Shown piece by piece: positions 7,995 through 17,141 of a DNA stretch of 64,000 bases; position 1 is the stretch's first letter, and each line of letters starts with the position of its first letter. A program made the translations under genes and the position numbers. The notes beneath the pieces were generated by a model. That model worked only from the letters and a program-made list of their open reading frames with translations, was not told where the DNA came from and made no database searches. Where the stretch lies: assembly GCF_003987225.1 (NCBI RefSeq), contig NZ_PIPX01000003.1, forward strand, positions 124,001-188,000, written 5' to 3'. The stretch comes from Pseudidiomarina homiensis (lineage in GTDB: Bacteria > Pseudomonadota > Gammaproteobacteria > Enterobacterales > Alteromonadaceae).

Positions 7995-9770
7995 CTAGTT
8001 GCCGCCGAGAATGCCTTTGAGTTTGTCCTTCACTTTGTCTTCGAGCTTATCCTGAAGTTTCGCTTCGAGTAAGCTTTGGAGACGCTCTTCACGGTTTTCG
8101 GCGTCGGTGAGTAAGCCTGACAACTCGCTTAAGTCATCACCGTACTCGCCGACAAAGCCATCTGACTGCGTCGTCAATCGTTGCCGCAACTCGGTTAGTT
8201 CACTGCCAGCAGCGTCCATCGCCGCAGCTTTGAGGGCCTGCCCTAACTGACGATCGAGATCGGAGCTTAACTTAAAGTCAGGAGACATTAACGCACCTTT
8301 GATGTCAGCGTTAATATCGAGACGATTCAAGCTCTCTAAAGCCTTCGCAATGACCTGCGCCCACTGGTTTTCGGCATTTGCTTCAATGGTCATATTCGCA
8401 AGGCGCAGAATGGCATTACCGTCAAATTGACTGTCCCGCAAGGCAATATTCCCCTCACTATCTAACAGCGCAGATAAGATGGTTGCGGCAAGTTCGCTAC
8501 GTTCACTTAACGCGGTCCTGGCTAGGTTAACGCCCTGTACCTTCCATTGTTGACGCGCATCGAAGCCCTCGGCAGTGAGTGCCAACTCACCATTAAGCTG
8601 CAATAGCGTCCACAAGTCGTTATTTTCTCCTCGTGCACGGAAAACCGTCGGCTGTCCGAGTTGCTCATGTTGATGGGTAATATTTTCCCAGTCGACATCG
8701 AGTACCGTTGGCCCCACGGCAAACTCGGTTCGCGCCTTTTTAATTAAAAAATCAGGTGGTGCATCAGCACCGGTAAATGAAAACCAAATACCCTCGCCTC
8801 GTGGGGGCTCAACAGCGGTCTCATCGGCTGATCGCTGTAACATCGGCATGACTTGCTCATAGGCCAGCAACATGTAGTCAGCCCAACGTCGCGCCTGCTC
8901 ACCAAAAAGAACGGCAGTAATTTCACTTAAGCCATCACTGTTCAATTGCATGAGTTCGCCAACCCGATCAAGATCGTGCTGTGGCGCTGCTTTGACTTTC
9001 TGCATTTGCGTTTTTAATTCAGCGACGGCGGTGCTCGCAACTTCCTTAAATTCTTTCAGAGCCTTTTGATCAGAGGCAAATTGTTCTTTCAGCTGCTCGA
9101 ACTTTTCTTTGCGTTGCTGCAACTGTGCAGGGGTAGAAATATCACCTTCAGATAATTCCTTCATCTGCGCTTCATACTGGCTAAGCTTTTCTTTGCTCGG
9201 AAGTTTTTCCATCAACTCTTTAACTCTTTGGCGCTGAGTTTCAAAACTTTCCTTCGCTTCACTGATGGCCGTTGGGGTACGCAAATCCACCCGCGCCATA
9301 ACATCGTCTAGCGATGGCATCGACAGTTGCAGGTCAGCCATGTTCTCGCCGAACCAGTTTTGCATCTGCGATTTATCCGGTAGTTGGTAGACTTCACCTG
9401 CACTGTCACGCTCAGTGTGGACACGGATTCCAGTGCTCACAACTTCTTCAAAATGGAAACGCCCCATCAAAAGTTGTTCCCAATTTAACTCACCAGAAGC
9501 TTCGCCGATGGCCACCCGATTAAACTCTGGTTGCGCTGGGTCGGTAACCTGAATATCACTCATGCGGATTTTTAACGGTACCCATTGATGGTCAACCTCA
9601 GCGATATTTACCTCAGCACCGTTTAATGTGCCCAAGGTACGCTCAAGCGACCACTTTAAAATGGTGTCGAGCAACAACCACGAAAACGCAGCAATCACAC
9701 CGACAATAACGAGAAATGCGACCAGACCAGGCCAGCGAAAAGCGCTGCGACGAACGGTATGCTGTTCCAT
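7995..9770 (-). CDS. TIGR03545-family, AsmA-like membrane-anchored protein
   Basis: A 591-residue protein with one N-terminal membrane anchor (LVAFLVIVGVIAAFSWLLL), then an AsmA-like region (LERTLGTLNGAEVNIAEVDH). A long charged coiled coil follows around residues 160-270 (EKLSQYEAQMKELSEGD and similar). After a second beta-rich region, the tail is an acidic/basic helix ending LKGILGGN. The architecture matches the TIGR03545 family of unknown function, which usually sits next to a TIGR03546 membrane protein, as it does here 4 bp upstream. AsmA relatives span the periplasm and shuttle lipids, so an envelope role is plausible but unproven. A ribosome site AGGGGG overlaps the end of the upstream gene. 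Confidence 0.82.
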   Translation of the reverse strand: MEQHTVRRSAFRWPGLVAFLVIVGVIAAFSWLLLDTILKWSLERTLGTLNGAEVNIAEVDHQWVPLKIRMSDIQVTDPAQPEFNRVAIGEASGELNWEQLLMGRFHFEEVVSTGIRVHTERDSAGEVYQLPDKSQMQNWFGENMADLQLSMPSLDDVMARVDLRTPTAISEAKESFETQRQRVKELMEKLPSKEKLSQYEAQMKELSEGDISTPAQLQQRKEKFEQLKEQFASDQKALKEFKEVASTAVAELKTQMQKVKAAPQHDLDRVGELMQLNSDGLSEITAVLFGEQARRWADYMLLAYEQVMPMLQRSADETAVEPPRGEGIWFSFTGADAPPDFLIKKARTEFAVGPTVLDVDWENITHQHEQLGQPTVFRARGENNDLWTLLQLNGELALTAEGFDARQQWKVQGVNLARTALSERSELAATILSALLDSEGNIALRDSQFDGNAILRLANMTIEANAENQWAQVIAKALESLNRLDINADIKGALMSPDFKLSSDLDRQLGQALKAAAMDAAGSELTELRQRLTTQSDGFVGEYGDDLSELSGLLTDAENREERLQSLLEAKLQDKLEDKVKDKLKGILGGN

Positions 9771-9774
9771 GTGC

Positions 9775-10281
9775 TTACCCCCTTAAGTTCGCATAAATCG
9801 TGTAGAAGCGATTCGCCTTGAGTGCCTGCACGATTTTTAGCTTATTAAACCAAGCCTGAATGCGCTGGCGATATTGACTCACAATCCAAAAACTAACCAG
9901 CGCCAGAATCGGTGCAAAGGCAAAACTAAGAACGAGGCTCCCTAAGGTAATCGTATGGTGAAATTGCACCACGCGCCAAAAGGCTGAATCGTACATATTC
10001 TGCCACACCGGCTGCCAGCTCTCCGCGGCTAAAATGGCAAAGCCAATCTTATGAAAAACAGGGTCTAACAGGTACGCAAGCCCCGAACAAAGGACAAAAC
10101 TCAAAATAAAGCCGGATAAATTGACACGGAAGAGGAGAGCAACAAGTAAAATCACCAGATTATGCACCCGCCATAACGGCGTGAACCCCATAATCATACC
10201 GAGCACAAAGGCAATCGCTAACGCCCATGCGCCGGACTCAGAATTGAGCGCTTTCAATAGCCTAGCTAATAAAGTCAGCAT
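9775..10281 (-). CDS. TIGR03546-family (DUF2062-like) small membrane protein
   Basis: About 168 residues with three or four membrane segments: WALAIAFVLGMIMGF, a stretch around VILLVALLFRVNL and LGSLVLSFAFAPILALVSFW. The GFTPLWRVHN loop resembles DUF2062 proteins. I chose the ATG at 10281 over an upstream in-frame ATG at 10317 because AGGGGG lies about seven bases before it. It is the first gene of a two-gene operon with the TIGR03545 protein, with which it normally co-occurs. The function is unknown and likely in the envelope. Confidence 0.78.
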   Translation of the reverse strand: MLTLLARLLKALNSESGAWALAIAFVLGMIMGFTPLWRVHNLVILLVALLFRVNLSGFILSFVLCSGLAYLLDPVFHKIGFAILAAESWQPVWQNMYDSAFWRVVQFHHTITLGSLVLSFAFAPILALVSFWIVSQYRQRIQAWFNKLKIVQALKANRFYTIYANLRG

Positions 10282-10429
10282 CCTTTTGCCCCCTAAGTTA
10301 ACGCTGAATTTAAGCATAGCTTAATGGTTTTTATCTGCTACCCTTTTTTGTAAAGCTTAGATGAAAATTTTACTTGTATTTTCGTCAATTTAGCCGTAAA
10401 TATGCGCGCAATTCTAGTGCGGAGTTTTT

Positions 10430-11896
10430 ATGCAAAATGCAGCCTTGATCATCCTTGATGATATTACCGATTGGCAACCTTATTACCCCAGCCAATCTAT
10501 CGTTACCGCGAGCGAGTATTTACTCCAGCAAAACGCCAAAGCACGTGCGCAAATTCTGAATTTGTGCGGTGACTTAAGCTATTTGTCGACCGGTTATTAT
10601 GTCAGTTTACTCGCCGAGGCGCGTGGCCAACGCGTGTTGCCATCGGTAACCACGATTAATGATCTGGCGAACTTCTCGCACTACCAACTGGTGCTGCCGG
10701 CCAATACCGACAAACAAATCAGTAAGTATCTTGGTCAGCAGTCCACCGCCGCAACACAACGTGTGCTGGTATGCTTTGGCCAAGCCGAGAACCCGCAGCT
10801 AAGCAGTTTCGCGCGACAAATTTTTGATCGTTATCCGTGCCCGATCCTATGGGTCGAGTTTAGCCATCAAGGGCGCTGGTTTATCACCAATATTGGTGCT
10901 GGTCACCTTGGTGAACTCGACGACGCCCAACAAACATTCTTCGGGAATGCGCTAGATAGCTTTAGCAAACGCGTCTGGCGTAAAGCGCGCACGCCAAAAG
11001 AGTATCGCTATGACTTGGCGATCTTGCATGATCCCGAAGAAGCGATTCCGACCAGTGACAAAAAGGCATTGCAGAAATTCATTAAGGCGGCGAAAGAAGC
11101 GGACATTGACGCGGAGCTTATTACGGCCGAGGACTACAATCGCTTGTTGGAGTTCGATGCGCTCTTTATTCGCGAAACCACGCGCATCAACCACTATACC
11201 TATCACTTTGCCAAGAAAGCTGAAGCGAATGGCATGGTGGTCATCGATACACCGCACTCGATCCTGCAATGCGCTAATAAAGTTTTCTTGAAGGAGTTGC
11301 TGGATAAGCACAACATTCCCACGCCGCGTACTGAGCTACTGCTGAGCCAACAATCCATTGACTATCAAGCGATTGGCGAACGACTCGGCTATCCAGTTGT
11401 GCTTAAGATCCCCGACGGGTCGTTCTCGATTGGGGTCGAAAAAGCGGAGAATATCGACGAACTTAAGGCGATCGCCGCCGATCTTTTTGAAAAATCGACG
11501 ATCTTATTGGCGCAAGAGTTTGTTCGTACAGAGTTCGACTGGCGCATTGGCGTACTCAATAATCGCCCCATTTACGCCTGCAAGTACTTGATGGCTCGCA
11601 ACCATTGGCAGATCTACAATCATGCGAGTGCCAGTAGTCGCGGTAAATCCGGCGGTTTTGAAACCGTTGGCGTACACCAAGTACCGAAAGAAGTCATCAA
11701 GACCGCGCTGCAAGCAACACGGCTCATCGGCGATGGACTGTACGGTGTCGACATGAAAGTTACCACCAAGGGACCGGTGATCATTGAAATTAACGATAAT
11801 CCGTCCATTGACGCCGGTGTTGAAGACTTACTCTTGGGTGACGAGCTTTATTACATCATTATGCGCGACTTCGCACGACGCTTGGATGAAAAGTGA
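10430..11896 (+). CDS. RimK-family ATP-grasp ligase with N-terminal RLAN domain
   Basis: A 488-residue protein. The first ~190 residues match the RLAN (RimK-like N-terminal) region (LNLCGDLSYLSTGYYVSLLA). The rest is an ATP-grasp ligase: FIRETTRINHYTY, CANKVFLKELLDKHNIPTPR, VVLKIPDGSFSIGV, a second ATP-binding strand LAQEFVRTEFDWRIGVL, and the metal-binding end VIIEINDNPSIDAGVED. ATP-grasp enzymes of this type join an amino acid to a peptide or protein carboxylate. A GGAG site precedes the ATG. The stop overlaps the GNAT gene by 4 bp (ATGA), so the two are translationally coupled and probably act on the same product. The substrate is unknown. Confidence 0.87.
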   Translation: MQNAALIILDDITDWQPYYPSQSIVTASEYLLQQNAKARAQILNLCGDLSYLSTGYYVSLLAEARGQRVLPSVTTINDLANFSHYQLVLPANTDKQISKYLGQQSTAATQRVLVCFGQAENPQLSSFARQIFDRYPCPILWVEFSHQGRWFITNIGAGHLGELDDAQQTFFGNALDSFSKRVWRKARTPKEYRYDLAILHDPEEAIPTSDKKALQKFIKAAKEADIDAELITAEDYNRLLEFDALFIRETTRINHYTYHFAKKAEANGMVVIDTPHSILQCANKVFLKELLDKHNIPTPRTELLLSQQSIDYQAIGERLGYPVVLKIPDGSFSIGVEKAENIDELKAIAADLFEKSTILLAQEFVRTEFDWRIGVLNNRPIYACKYLMARNHWQIYNHASASSRGKSGGFETVGVHQVPKEVIKTALQATRLIGDGLYGVDMKVTTKGPVIIEINDNPSIDAGVEDLLLGDELYYIIMRDFARRLDEK

Positions 11897-12345
11897 TGAC
11901 CCCGACATTGCGTGCCGCCACAACGAACGACTTAACTCAGTTGGTTGCCCTGGAGGCCGCAACTTTTGATTACAGTCAGCTTGGTCGGCAAAGTTTTCGC
12001 CGACTTATCACTAGCCCAAGTGCGCATCTATTTGTGCTCTATGAGCACCAACAACTGTTAGGGTACAGCCTGTTACTAACGCGTAAAAATAGTAAGGTGT
12101 GGCGTCTCTATTCCATCGCTGTCGCCGCTATTGCCCGCGGTAAGGGCGTTGGCAGGATGCTGTTAGAGCATGCCATAGAGCTGGCAAAAAGGCACGGCGC
12201 CACAGCGCTCTCGCTTGAGGTTAAAGTTGATAATCAAGCGGCGATAGAACTCTATCGCCGCTATGATTTTGAAGTTGTGGATTTACTTCCGGACTACTAT
12301 CCAGGACATGCCGACGGTTACCGCATGCGGTTAACATTTAGCTAG
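11893..12345 (+). CDS. GNAT-family N-acetyltransferase
   Basis: About 150 residues with the GNAT fold. It begins with LRAATTNDLTQLVALEAATF, has the acetyl-CoA pyrophosphate loop ARGKGVGRML in motif A, and has the C-terminal LEVKVDNQAAIELYRRYDFE typical of RimI-like enzymes. It acetylates an amine on a small molecule, peptide or protein N-terminus. The ATG overlaps the stop of the RLAN-RimK ligase (ATGA), and this pairing suggests it modifies or protects the ligase product. Its stop overlaps the convergent cysteine-synthase-like gene by 8 bp. Confidence 0.85.
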   Translation: MMTPTLRAATTNDLTQLVALEAATFDYSQLGRQSFRRLITSPSAHLFVLYEHQQLLGYSLLLTRKNSKVWRLYSIAVAAIARGKGVGRMLLEHAIELAKRHGATALSLEVKVDNQAAIELYRRYDFEVVDLLPDYYPGHADGYRMRLTFS

Positions 12346-13381
12346 GCTTGTACCACACCCGTTCGCCGCTATCACGATAGCGCGCCAACATTTCACTGAT
12401 AGGTTTAAGATCGAGGTTGAGACCGCGACTTTTCAAATAGTCTTTATTGTAGAGCTTACTCGCCGAGCGCTCGCCTAGGTCACAGGCAAACGTCACAATG
12501 GTTTTACCCGGTCCATGTAACGCCGCTGCTTGCAGCGCACCGGCTAAGTTGAGTGCCGAGCTACTGCCCAGCACAATCGCATCCTGATCACGCACATAAC
12601 GTGACAATGCCAGTAAGTCTTGGTCGGGTAAATTAACCGCAGCATCGACGCGCGCTTGTTTAAAGTTTTCGACCAGACGCATAATGCCGATGCCTTCAGT
12701 AAAAGACCCGCCATTGGCAACATACTCGCCCTGCTTCAAAAAACTATAAATACCAGAGCCATCGGGATCGGTAAGCCAAACTTGCACGTCAGGATTACGT
12801 TCTTTCAAATACATAGAGTTACCCGCAATAGTACCGCCAGTTCCGGCAACCGATACAAAAATATCCACTGCACCGTTGGTCTGCTGCCAGATTTCCGGCC
12901 CCGTGGTCAGGTAATGTGCTCGCGCGTTACTGGTATTTTCAAACTGGTTGGCCCACCAGTAATCATCACGGCTTTCGGCAAGTTTGCGGGCCGTATGATA
13001 AAAGTGGTTATCGTCGCGAAACGGCACCGGATCAACCGTCTTGAGTTGGGCACCATGCAAACTAATCATGCGCTCTTTTTCAGGAGATTGATCGTTTGGC
13101 ATCACCGCCAACATATTGAGGCCCAATGACCGCGCCACAATGGCTAAACCGATCCCGGTATTGCCTGCGGTGCCTTCAACCACTGTCATTCCTGGTTCCA
13201 GCTCGCCGCTCGCCAGCGCATCTTGAATCATTTGCAGCGCCGCACGATCTTTGATGGAGCCACCTGGGTTTTGCGACTCCAGTTTCAACCAGATGTCACA
13301 ACCGGTAAGTTCCGACAACGAACGGACTCTGATCATGTCAGTCTGACCAATCAAATCGATCGGACGATGCGCATTACGCAT
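12338..13381 (-). CDS. Cysteine synthase-like PLP enzyme
   Basis: A fold-type II PLP-dependent enzyme of 347 residues. The PLP lysine is Lys44 in QNPGGSIKDRAAL. The substrate loop is VVEGTAGNTGIGLAIVA, and the glycine-rich phosphate cradle is VSVAGTGGTIAG. The family makes cysteine from O-acetylserine and sulfide, or does the related beta-replacement with other nucleophiles. The C-terminal extension (YLKSRGLNLDLKPISEML) makes it longer than CysK/CysM, so it may be a specialised paralogue. An ACTCCT ribosome complement lies just upstream. No sulfate-assimilation genes are near. Confidence 0.85.
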   Translation of the reverse strand: MRNAHRPIDLIGQTDMIRVRSLSELTGCDIWLKLESQNPGGSIKDRAALQMIQDALASGELEPGMTVVEGTAGNTGIGLAIVARSLGLNMLAVMPNDQSPEKERMISLHGAQLKTVDPVPFRDDNHFYHTARKLAESRDDYWWANQFENTSNARAHYLTTGPEIWQQTNGAVDIFVSVAGTGGTIAGNSMYLKERNPDVQVWLTDPDGSGIYSFLKQGEYVANGGSFTEGIGIMRLVENFKQARVDAAVNLPDQDLLALSRYVRDQDAIVLGSSSALNLAGALQAAALHGPGKTIVTFACDLGERSASKLYNKDYLKSRGLNLDLKPISEMLARYRDSGERVWYKPS

Positions 13382-13417
13382 AAACTACTCCTTCACCGCT
13401 TACGTGTTTAGCTTGTT

Positions 13418-13783
13418 CTATTGTAACGGTTGCGCTTGAAAAGCGGTACCTTCGCACCACCAACGCGCGGTGCAACCACCGTCACTATCTTGCTGGCAAC
13501 GCTTTAATACGATGCGATTCGCTTGTTTGTCCGCAGCGGCTAATTTCATCGCAATCATGGCTTCTTCTTGCGACGCTTGGCCGTCCAGTAATGGCCGCTG
13601 GCAAGACTCGCCGCGCACCACACCTAAATCTACGAATTCAACGTCCGTACGCGACAATTCATAAGGTTGCATGAATTCAACCTGCTTACTGCGCTCAAGA
13701 TCCGCTGTTGGAAAGCGTTCGACCGACGTTGCGCAGCCAACTAACAAGCCGCTACTTAAAATCACCATCACTAGATTACGCAT
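13418..13783 (-). CDS. rcsF: RcsF-like outer-membrane lipoprotein
   Basis: A 121-residue lipoprotein with signal sequence and lipobox LLVGC (Cys17). The mature domain has four cysteines at 61, 96, 104 and 110. Their spacing of 35, 8 and 6 closely follows the disulfide cysteines of E. coli RcsF (spacing 35, 9, 6). VDLGVVRGESCQ and NRIVLKRCQ align with RcsF signatures. RcsF senses outer-membrane and peptidoglycan stress and signals to the Rcs phosphorelay. Other Rcs genes are not in the window, so in this organism it may act with other partners. Homology is inferred from these motifs. Confidence 0.78.
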   Translation of the reverse strand: MRNLVMVILSSGLLVGCATSVERFPTADLERSKQVEFMQPYELSRTDVEFVDLGVVRGESCQRPLLDGQASQEEAMIAMKLAAADKQANRIVLKRCQQDSDGGCTARWWCEGTAFQAQPLQ

Positions 13784-13929
13784 ACCTTGCCTCTTCCGTG
13801 TTCTTTATGAAACCCTACGGTGCTAATGATGAATAGTCTAGTCCGTTTCTGACTAAGCTAGAACTTTCCTGCGCTTAGCTGCATTTTTTGTCAGCTTAGC
13901 TACACTTAGTGGCAACCTGCGGAGGCGTT

Positions 13930-15045
13930 ATGAAAACTGAAGCTTATATCGCTCAATTGTTACAACAAGCGGATGTTCAACTGAATGGTTCCCGCCCTTG
14001 GGACCTGCAAGTACACAATACAGCCATGTATGCCGATGTTCTTGCACGAGGCAACCTTGGCCTTGGTGAGGCTTACATGCGCGGCGACTGGGACTGTGAG
14101 CAGCTCGATGTCCTCTTTCAGCGTATTTTACGCGCTAGTCTTGGTGAGCATATTCGCCCGTTGAAACTCCTCTGGCACCATTTGAAGGCACGCATTCTGA
14201 ATTTACAAAGTTCCCGTCGTGCCTGGCAAGTCGGTCAACACCATTACGATTTAGGGAATGACCTCTATCGAGCAATGCTTGATGAACGCATGGTCTACAC
14301 CTGCGGTTATTGGCAGCGCGCGCAAGATCTTGACGCCGCGCAACGCGATAAACTTGAGCTGGTCTGCCGTAAACTGCAACTCAAGCCTGGTATGCGCGTG
14401 CTCGATATCGGTTGTGGCTGGGGCAGCTTCATGAAGTATGCCGCCGAGAACTACGGTGTGCGATGCGTGGGACTTACCGTGTCAAAAGCCCAGGTTGAAT
14501 TGGGCCAGCAACTTTGTGAAGGCTTGCCCATTGAGTTTCGTTTGCAGGATTACCGCGACATCAATGAACCTTTTGATGCCGTCGTCAGCATTGGCATGTT
14601 CGAGCATGTTGGACAAAAGAATTACGCCACTTTTATGCGCGTTGCGCAGCGTTGCCTCGCCGATGAAGGACTGTTTTTATTGCATACGATTGGGCGTAAT
14701 CGCGACGTCCGCGGTACCGATCCGTGGATCAATCGCTATATTTTCCCGAATGGTGAACTACCTTGCCTTAGCCATATTGACGATGCTTCTCGGGAGCTCT
14801 TTTGTACGGAGGATATTCATAATTTTGGTGCCGACTACGACACCACGCTCATGGCCTGGTGCGCTAATTTTGAGCAACATTGGCCCGAATTACAGAAACA
14901 CTACAACGAAACCTTTTATCGGATGTGGCGTTACTACTTGCTTTCCTGCGCCGGAGCTTTCCGCGCGCGTGACTTACAAGTATGGCAATGGGTCTTCAGT
15001 AAGCATGGCTTGAGCCATGGCTATGAGCGACCGCAGCTCGACTAA
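13930..15045 (+). CDS. cfa: Cyclopropane-fatty-acyl-phospholipid synthase
   Basis: SAM-dependent enzyme that adds a methylene bridge to unsaturated acyl chains of membrane phospholipids. The SAM-binding motif VLDIGCGWGSFMKYAAE is near residue 157, and the family signature HYDLGNDLYRAMLDERMVYTC lies upstream of it. Further family motifs are FDAVVSIGMFEHVGQKNY and WINRYIFPNGELP. The ATG at 13930 is preceded by a strong GGAGG at 13921-13925, so I prefer it over an in-frame start seven codons upstream. It has 371 residues, the normal length, and stands alone on the plus strand. It is usually growth-phase induced, but no specific promoter is assigned. Confidence 0.94.
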   Translation: MKTEAYIAQLLQQADVQLNGSRPWDLQVHNTAMYADVLARGNLGLGEAYMRGDWDCEQLDVLFQRILRASLGEHIRPLKLLWHHLKARILNLQSSRRAWQVGQHHYDLGNDLYRAMLDERMVYTCGYWQRAQDLDAAQRDKLELVCRKLQLKPGMRVLDIGCGWGSFMKYAAENYGVRCVGLTVSKAQVELGQQLCEGLPIEFRLQDYRDINEPFDAVVSIGMFEHVGQKNYATFMRVAQRCLADEGLFLLHTIGRNRDVRGTDPWINRYIFPNGELPCLSHIDDASRELFCTEDIHNFGADYDTTLMAWCANFEQHWPELQKHYNETFYRMWRYYLLSCAGAFRARDLQVWQWVFSKHGLSHGYERPQLD

Positions 15046-15090
15046 ACATCGGTGCTATGTGGTAGTGCGGCGTGGTGCCGCGGCGAGCCA

Positions 15091-16137
15091 TTACAGCTCG
15101 CCATTAAAGTCCTTCATGAAGATTTGCCAAGTCGCCATGAACAACGCTGCCACCAAAGGTCCGATAACAAAGCCATTAATGCCAAAGAGCGCAATCCCGC
15201 CAATGGTCGAAAACAGCACGACGTAATCTGGTAATTTAGTGTCACGCCCCACTAAAATCGGCCGCAACACATTGTCGGCGAGGCCAATCACAATAGCACC
15301 GTAGGCCACTAGTACGGTTGCACTAATCCAAGCGCCTGTCGCATACAAATACAAACTCACGGGAAACCAGATAATCGCAGCGCCAACAGCGGGAATAAGC
15401 GACAAGAAGGCCATGACCACGCCCCATAACAACGGTCCAGGAATAGCCAAAATCCAAAAAATGATGCCGCCAAGCGCGCCTTGCACAATGGCCACCACCA
15501 GATTGCCTTTTACGGTTGCCCGCGTCACCTCAGCAAACTTCGTAAACAACGCTTGTTCACGCTCGTCACCTAACGGTAAAGCTTTGATGATCAGGTGCAC
15601 CAGCTTCTTACCGTCACGGAGCAAGAAAAAGGTTAAATACAGCATCAACGCAAGGCTGATCAGGAAACTGAAGGTATTCTGCCCGATGGTAAAGGTCTCT
15701 TTGGCCAAAAACTGGCTCGCGCTCACGAGCGACTGTGACAAACGCTCCCTTAAATTATTGGTGTCGACGCCAAACTCCACCAACAACTGATCCACCCAAG
15801 GAAAGGCATCACGCAAACGCTGTAAGATTTGCCGCGGGTCAATCTCGCCCGCCTCGATGCGCTGGTAGAACTGTACCCCCTCGCTGACAAACGCCGAGGT
15901 CAGTAGAATCACCGGAATCACGACAATGGCCATGAGTGCTAGTAGGGTGAGTAACGCTGCCGTATTAGGCCGTTCGCCGATTTTACTGAGTACCCAACGC
16001 TGCATCGGCGCGAAGATGACCGTTACCGCGCACGCCCAGAAAATCGCGCCCCAGAAGGGTTCTAAGATCAAGCCAAAGGCAATACTGACCAATACCAGTA
16101 ACAGCAAAAATGAGCGACGTTCCAGTTTATCGCGCAT
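15091..16137 (-). CDS. AI-2E family (PerM/TqsA-like) membrane permease
   Basis: A 348-residue inner-membrane protein of the AI-2E transporter/PerM family. It has two N-terminal membrane segments, a soluble helical region (residues ~85-140) and a C-terminal bundle containing the family signature GALGGIIFWILAIPGPLLWG and LIPAVGAAIIWFP. Conserved PxxVG-type residues appear in DNVLRPILVGRDTKLPDYVV. Family members export autoinducer-2 or act as Na+/H+ antiporters, and the role here is not determined. It is convergent with cfa. A stem GGCGAGC/GCTCGCC straddles its stop (15082-15102) but lacks a T-run. Confidence 0.85.
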   Translation of the reverse strand: MRDKLERRSFLLLLVLVSIAFGLILEPFWGAIFWACAVTVIFAPMQRWVLSKIGERPNTAALLTLLALMAIVVIPVILLTSAFVSEGVQFYQRIEAGEIDPRQILQRLRDAFPWVDQLLVEFGVDTNNLRERLSQSLVSASQFLAKETFTIGQNTFSFLISLALMLYLTFFLLRDGKKLVHLIIKALPLGDEREQALFTKFAEVTRATVKGNLVVAIVQGALGGIIFWILAIPGPLLWGVVMAFLSLIPAVGAAIIWFPVSLYLYATGAWISATVLVAYGAIVIGLADNVLRPILVGRDTKLPDYVVLFSTIGGIALFGINGFVIGPLVAALFMATWQIFMKDFNGEL

Positions 16138-16242
16138 GTTCTTTCCTTTCTGTTTAATTTCTATTTATAGTAGATGGAGGTTGCATAGTGACAGCAGTTA
16201 CTTATCGTAGCAAAAAATTATAGCAAGAAGCGGAGCGCTAGC

Positions 16243-16740
16243 ATGAAAACAATCACCGACCATTTAGCAGAGTACGCGGCTTACCATCGTGATCGTCGCA
16301 ATATTGCCACTCACTTAGTCGGCATCCCGATGATTGTAGTTGCGCTGCAAATCTTGCTGTCACGACCATACTGGGGTTTTGATGGCTGGTTTATTACACC
16401 TGCGCTGATCGTCGCTGTTTTGGCTTCAGTCTTTTATCTGCGCTTAGATCGACCACTCGGGATCCTCATGACGTTATTGCTTGCGCTCACGGTGATACTT
16501 GGCTTACAAGTTGCAGCTTTGGCAACCGGAGTATGGCTTACGTGGGGGATCGGCCTGTTTGTAATTGGCTGGCTATTTCAGTTTATTGGGCATTATTTTG
16601 AAGGCCGTAAGCCGGCTTTTGTCGACGATATTATGGGGTTGGCAATAGGTCCACTGTTCGTAGTGGCCGAAGTCGTCTTTATGCTTGGCGGAAAAAAAGC
16701 GTTGCACCAAGCGATTGAGGCTCGGTTTGCGCAAAAATAA
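16243..16740 (+). CDS. Mpo1-like (DUF962) membrane protein
   Basis: 165 residues with four membrane segments. The histidine motifs of the Mpo1/DUF962 family are present: YHRDRRNIATHLVGIP near residue 14 and FIGHYFEGRKPAF near residue 112. Yeast Mpo1 is an iron-dependent dioxygenase in alpha-oxidation of 2-hydroxy fatty acids, and the bacterial homologues are uncharacterised. The histidines that would bind iron are all visible. A GCGGAG ribosome site precedes the ATG. It stands alone between the PerM-like permease and a small lipoprotein on the other strand. Confidence 0.82.
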   Translation: MKTITDHLAEYAAYHRDRRNIATHLVGIPMIVVALQILLSRPYWGFDGWFITPALIVAVLASVFYLRLDRPLGILMTLLLALTVILGLQVAALATGVWLTWGIGLFVIGWLFQFIGHYFEGRKPAFVDDIMGLAIGPLFVVAEVVFMLGGKKALHQAIEARFAQK

Positions 16741-16777
16741 ATGACGTCCGTGTCAGCAATACTGTCCAAGCTTATCG

Positions 16778-17002
16778 TTAGTGTTGAGGTTCTTTCGCAC
16801 CATCATCTGCCACATATTCCATTGGCGGGTTGACCCAAATAATACGATTTTGGGTTGTTGAACGTTTTGAGGCAGCTTCCACCGCTGCTACATACTCCTG
16901 ATCAACAACTAATTTGGTTGGTGCTTGTACTGTGTGCGTGCTCGAACATCCGCTGATCAATGCAACGCCCAACAGGCCTAGTGAGAGTACTAAAGTACGC
17001 AT
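16778..17002 (-). CDS. Small lipoprotein of unknown function
   Basis: 74 residues: a signal peptide with lipobox ALISGC, then a short polar mature part (residues like LVVDQEYVAAVEAASKR and IIWVNPPMEYVADD). The ATG at 17002 follows an excellent AGGAGG at a 5-base spacing, which argues it is real despite its size. The IIWVNPP motif appears in small Gram-negative lipoproteins of unknown role. I do not recognise a function. It stands alone, convergent with the Mpo1-like gene. Confidence 0.7.
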   Translation of the reverse strand: MRTLVLSLGLLGVALISGCSSTHTVQAPTKLVVDQEYVAAVEAASKRSTTQNRIIWVNPPMEYVADDGAKEPQH

Positions 17003-17141
17003 AATCACCTCCTGCGGTGTCTGTTGCTAGCTAAAGTATAGCTGCATTTTTGAGAATTTTTGCAACTCTAATTGTCTCAATGACTTACAAGTTGTATGCT
17101 GGCAAAACCACATCAAAAAGCCATTTTCTTGAACTTGTACA

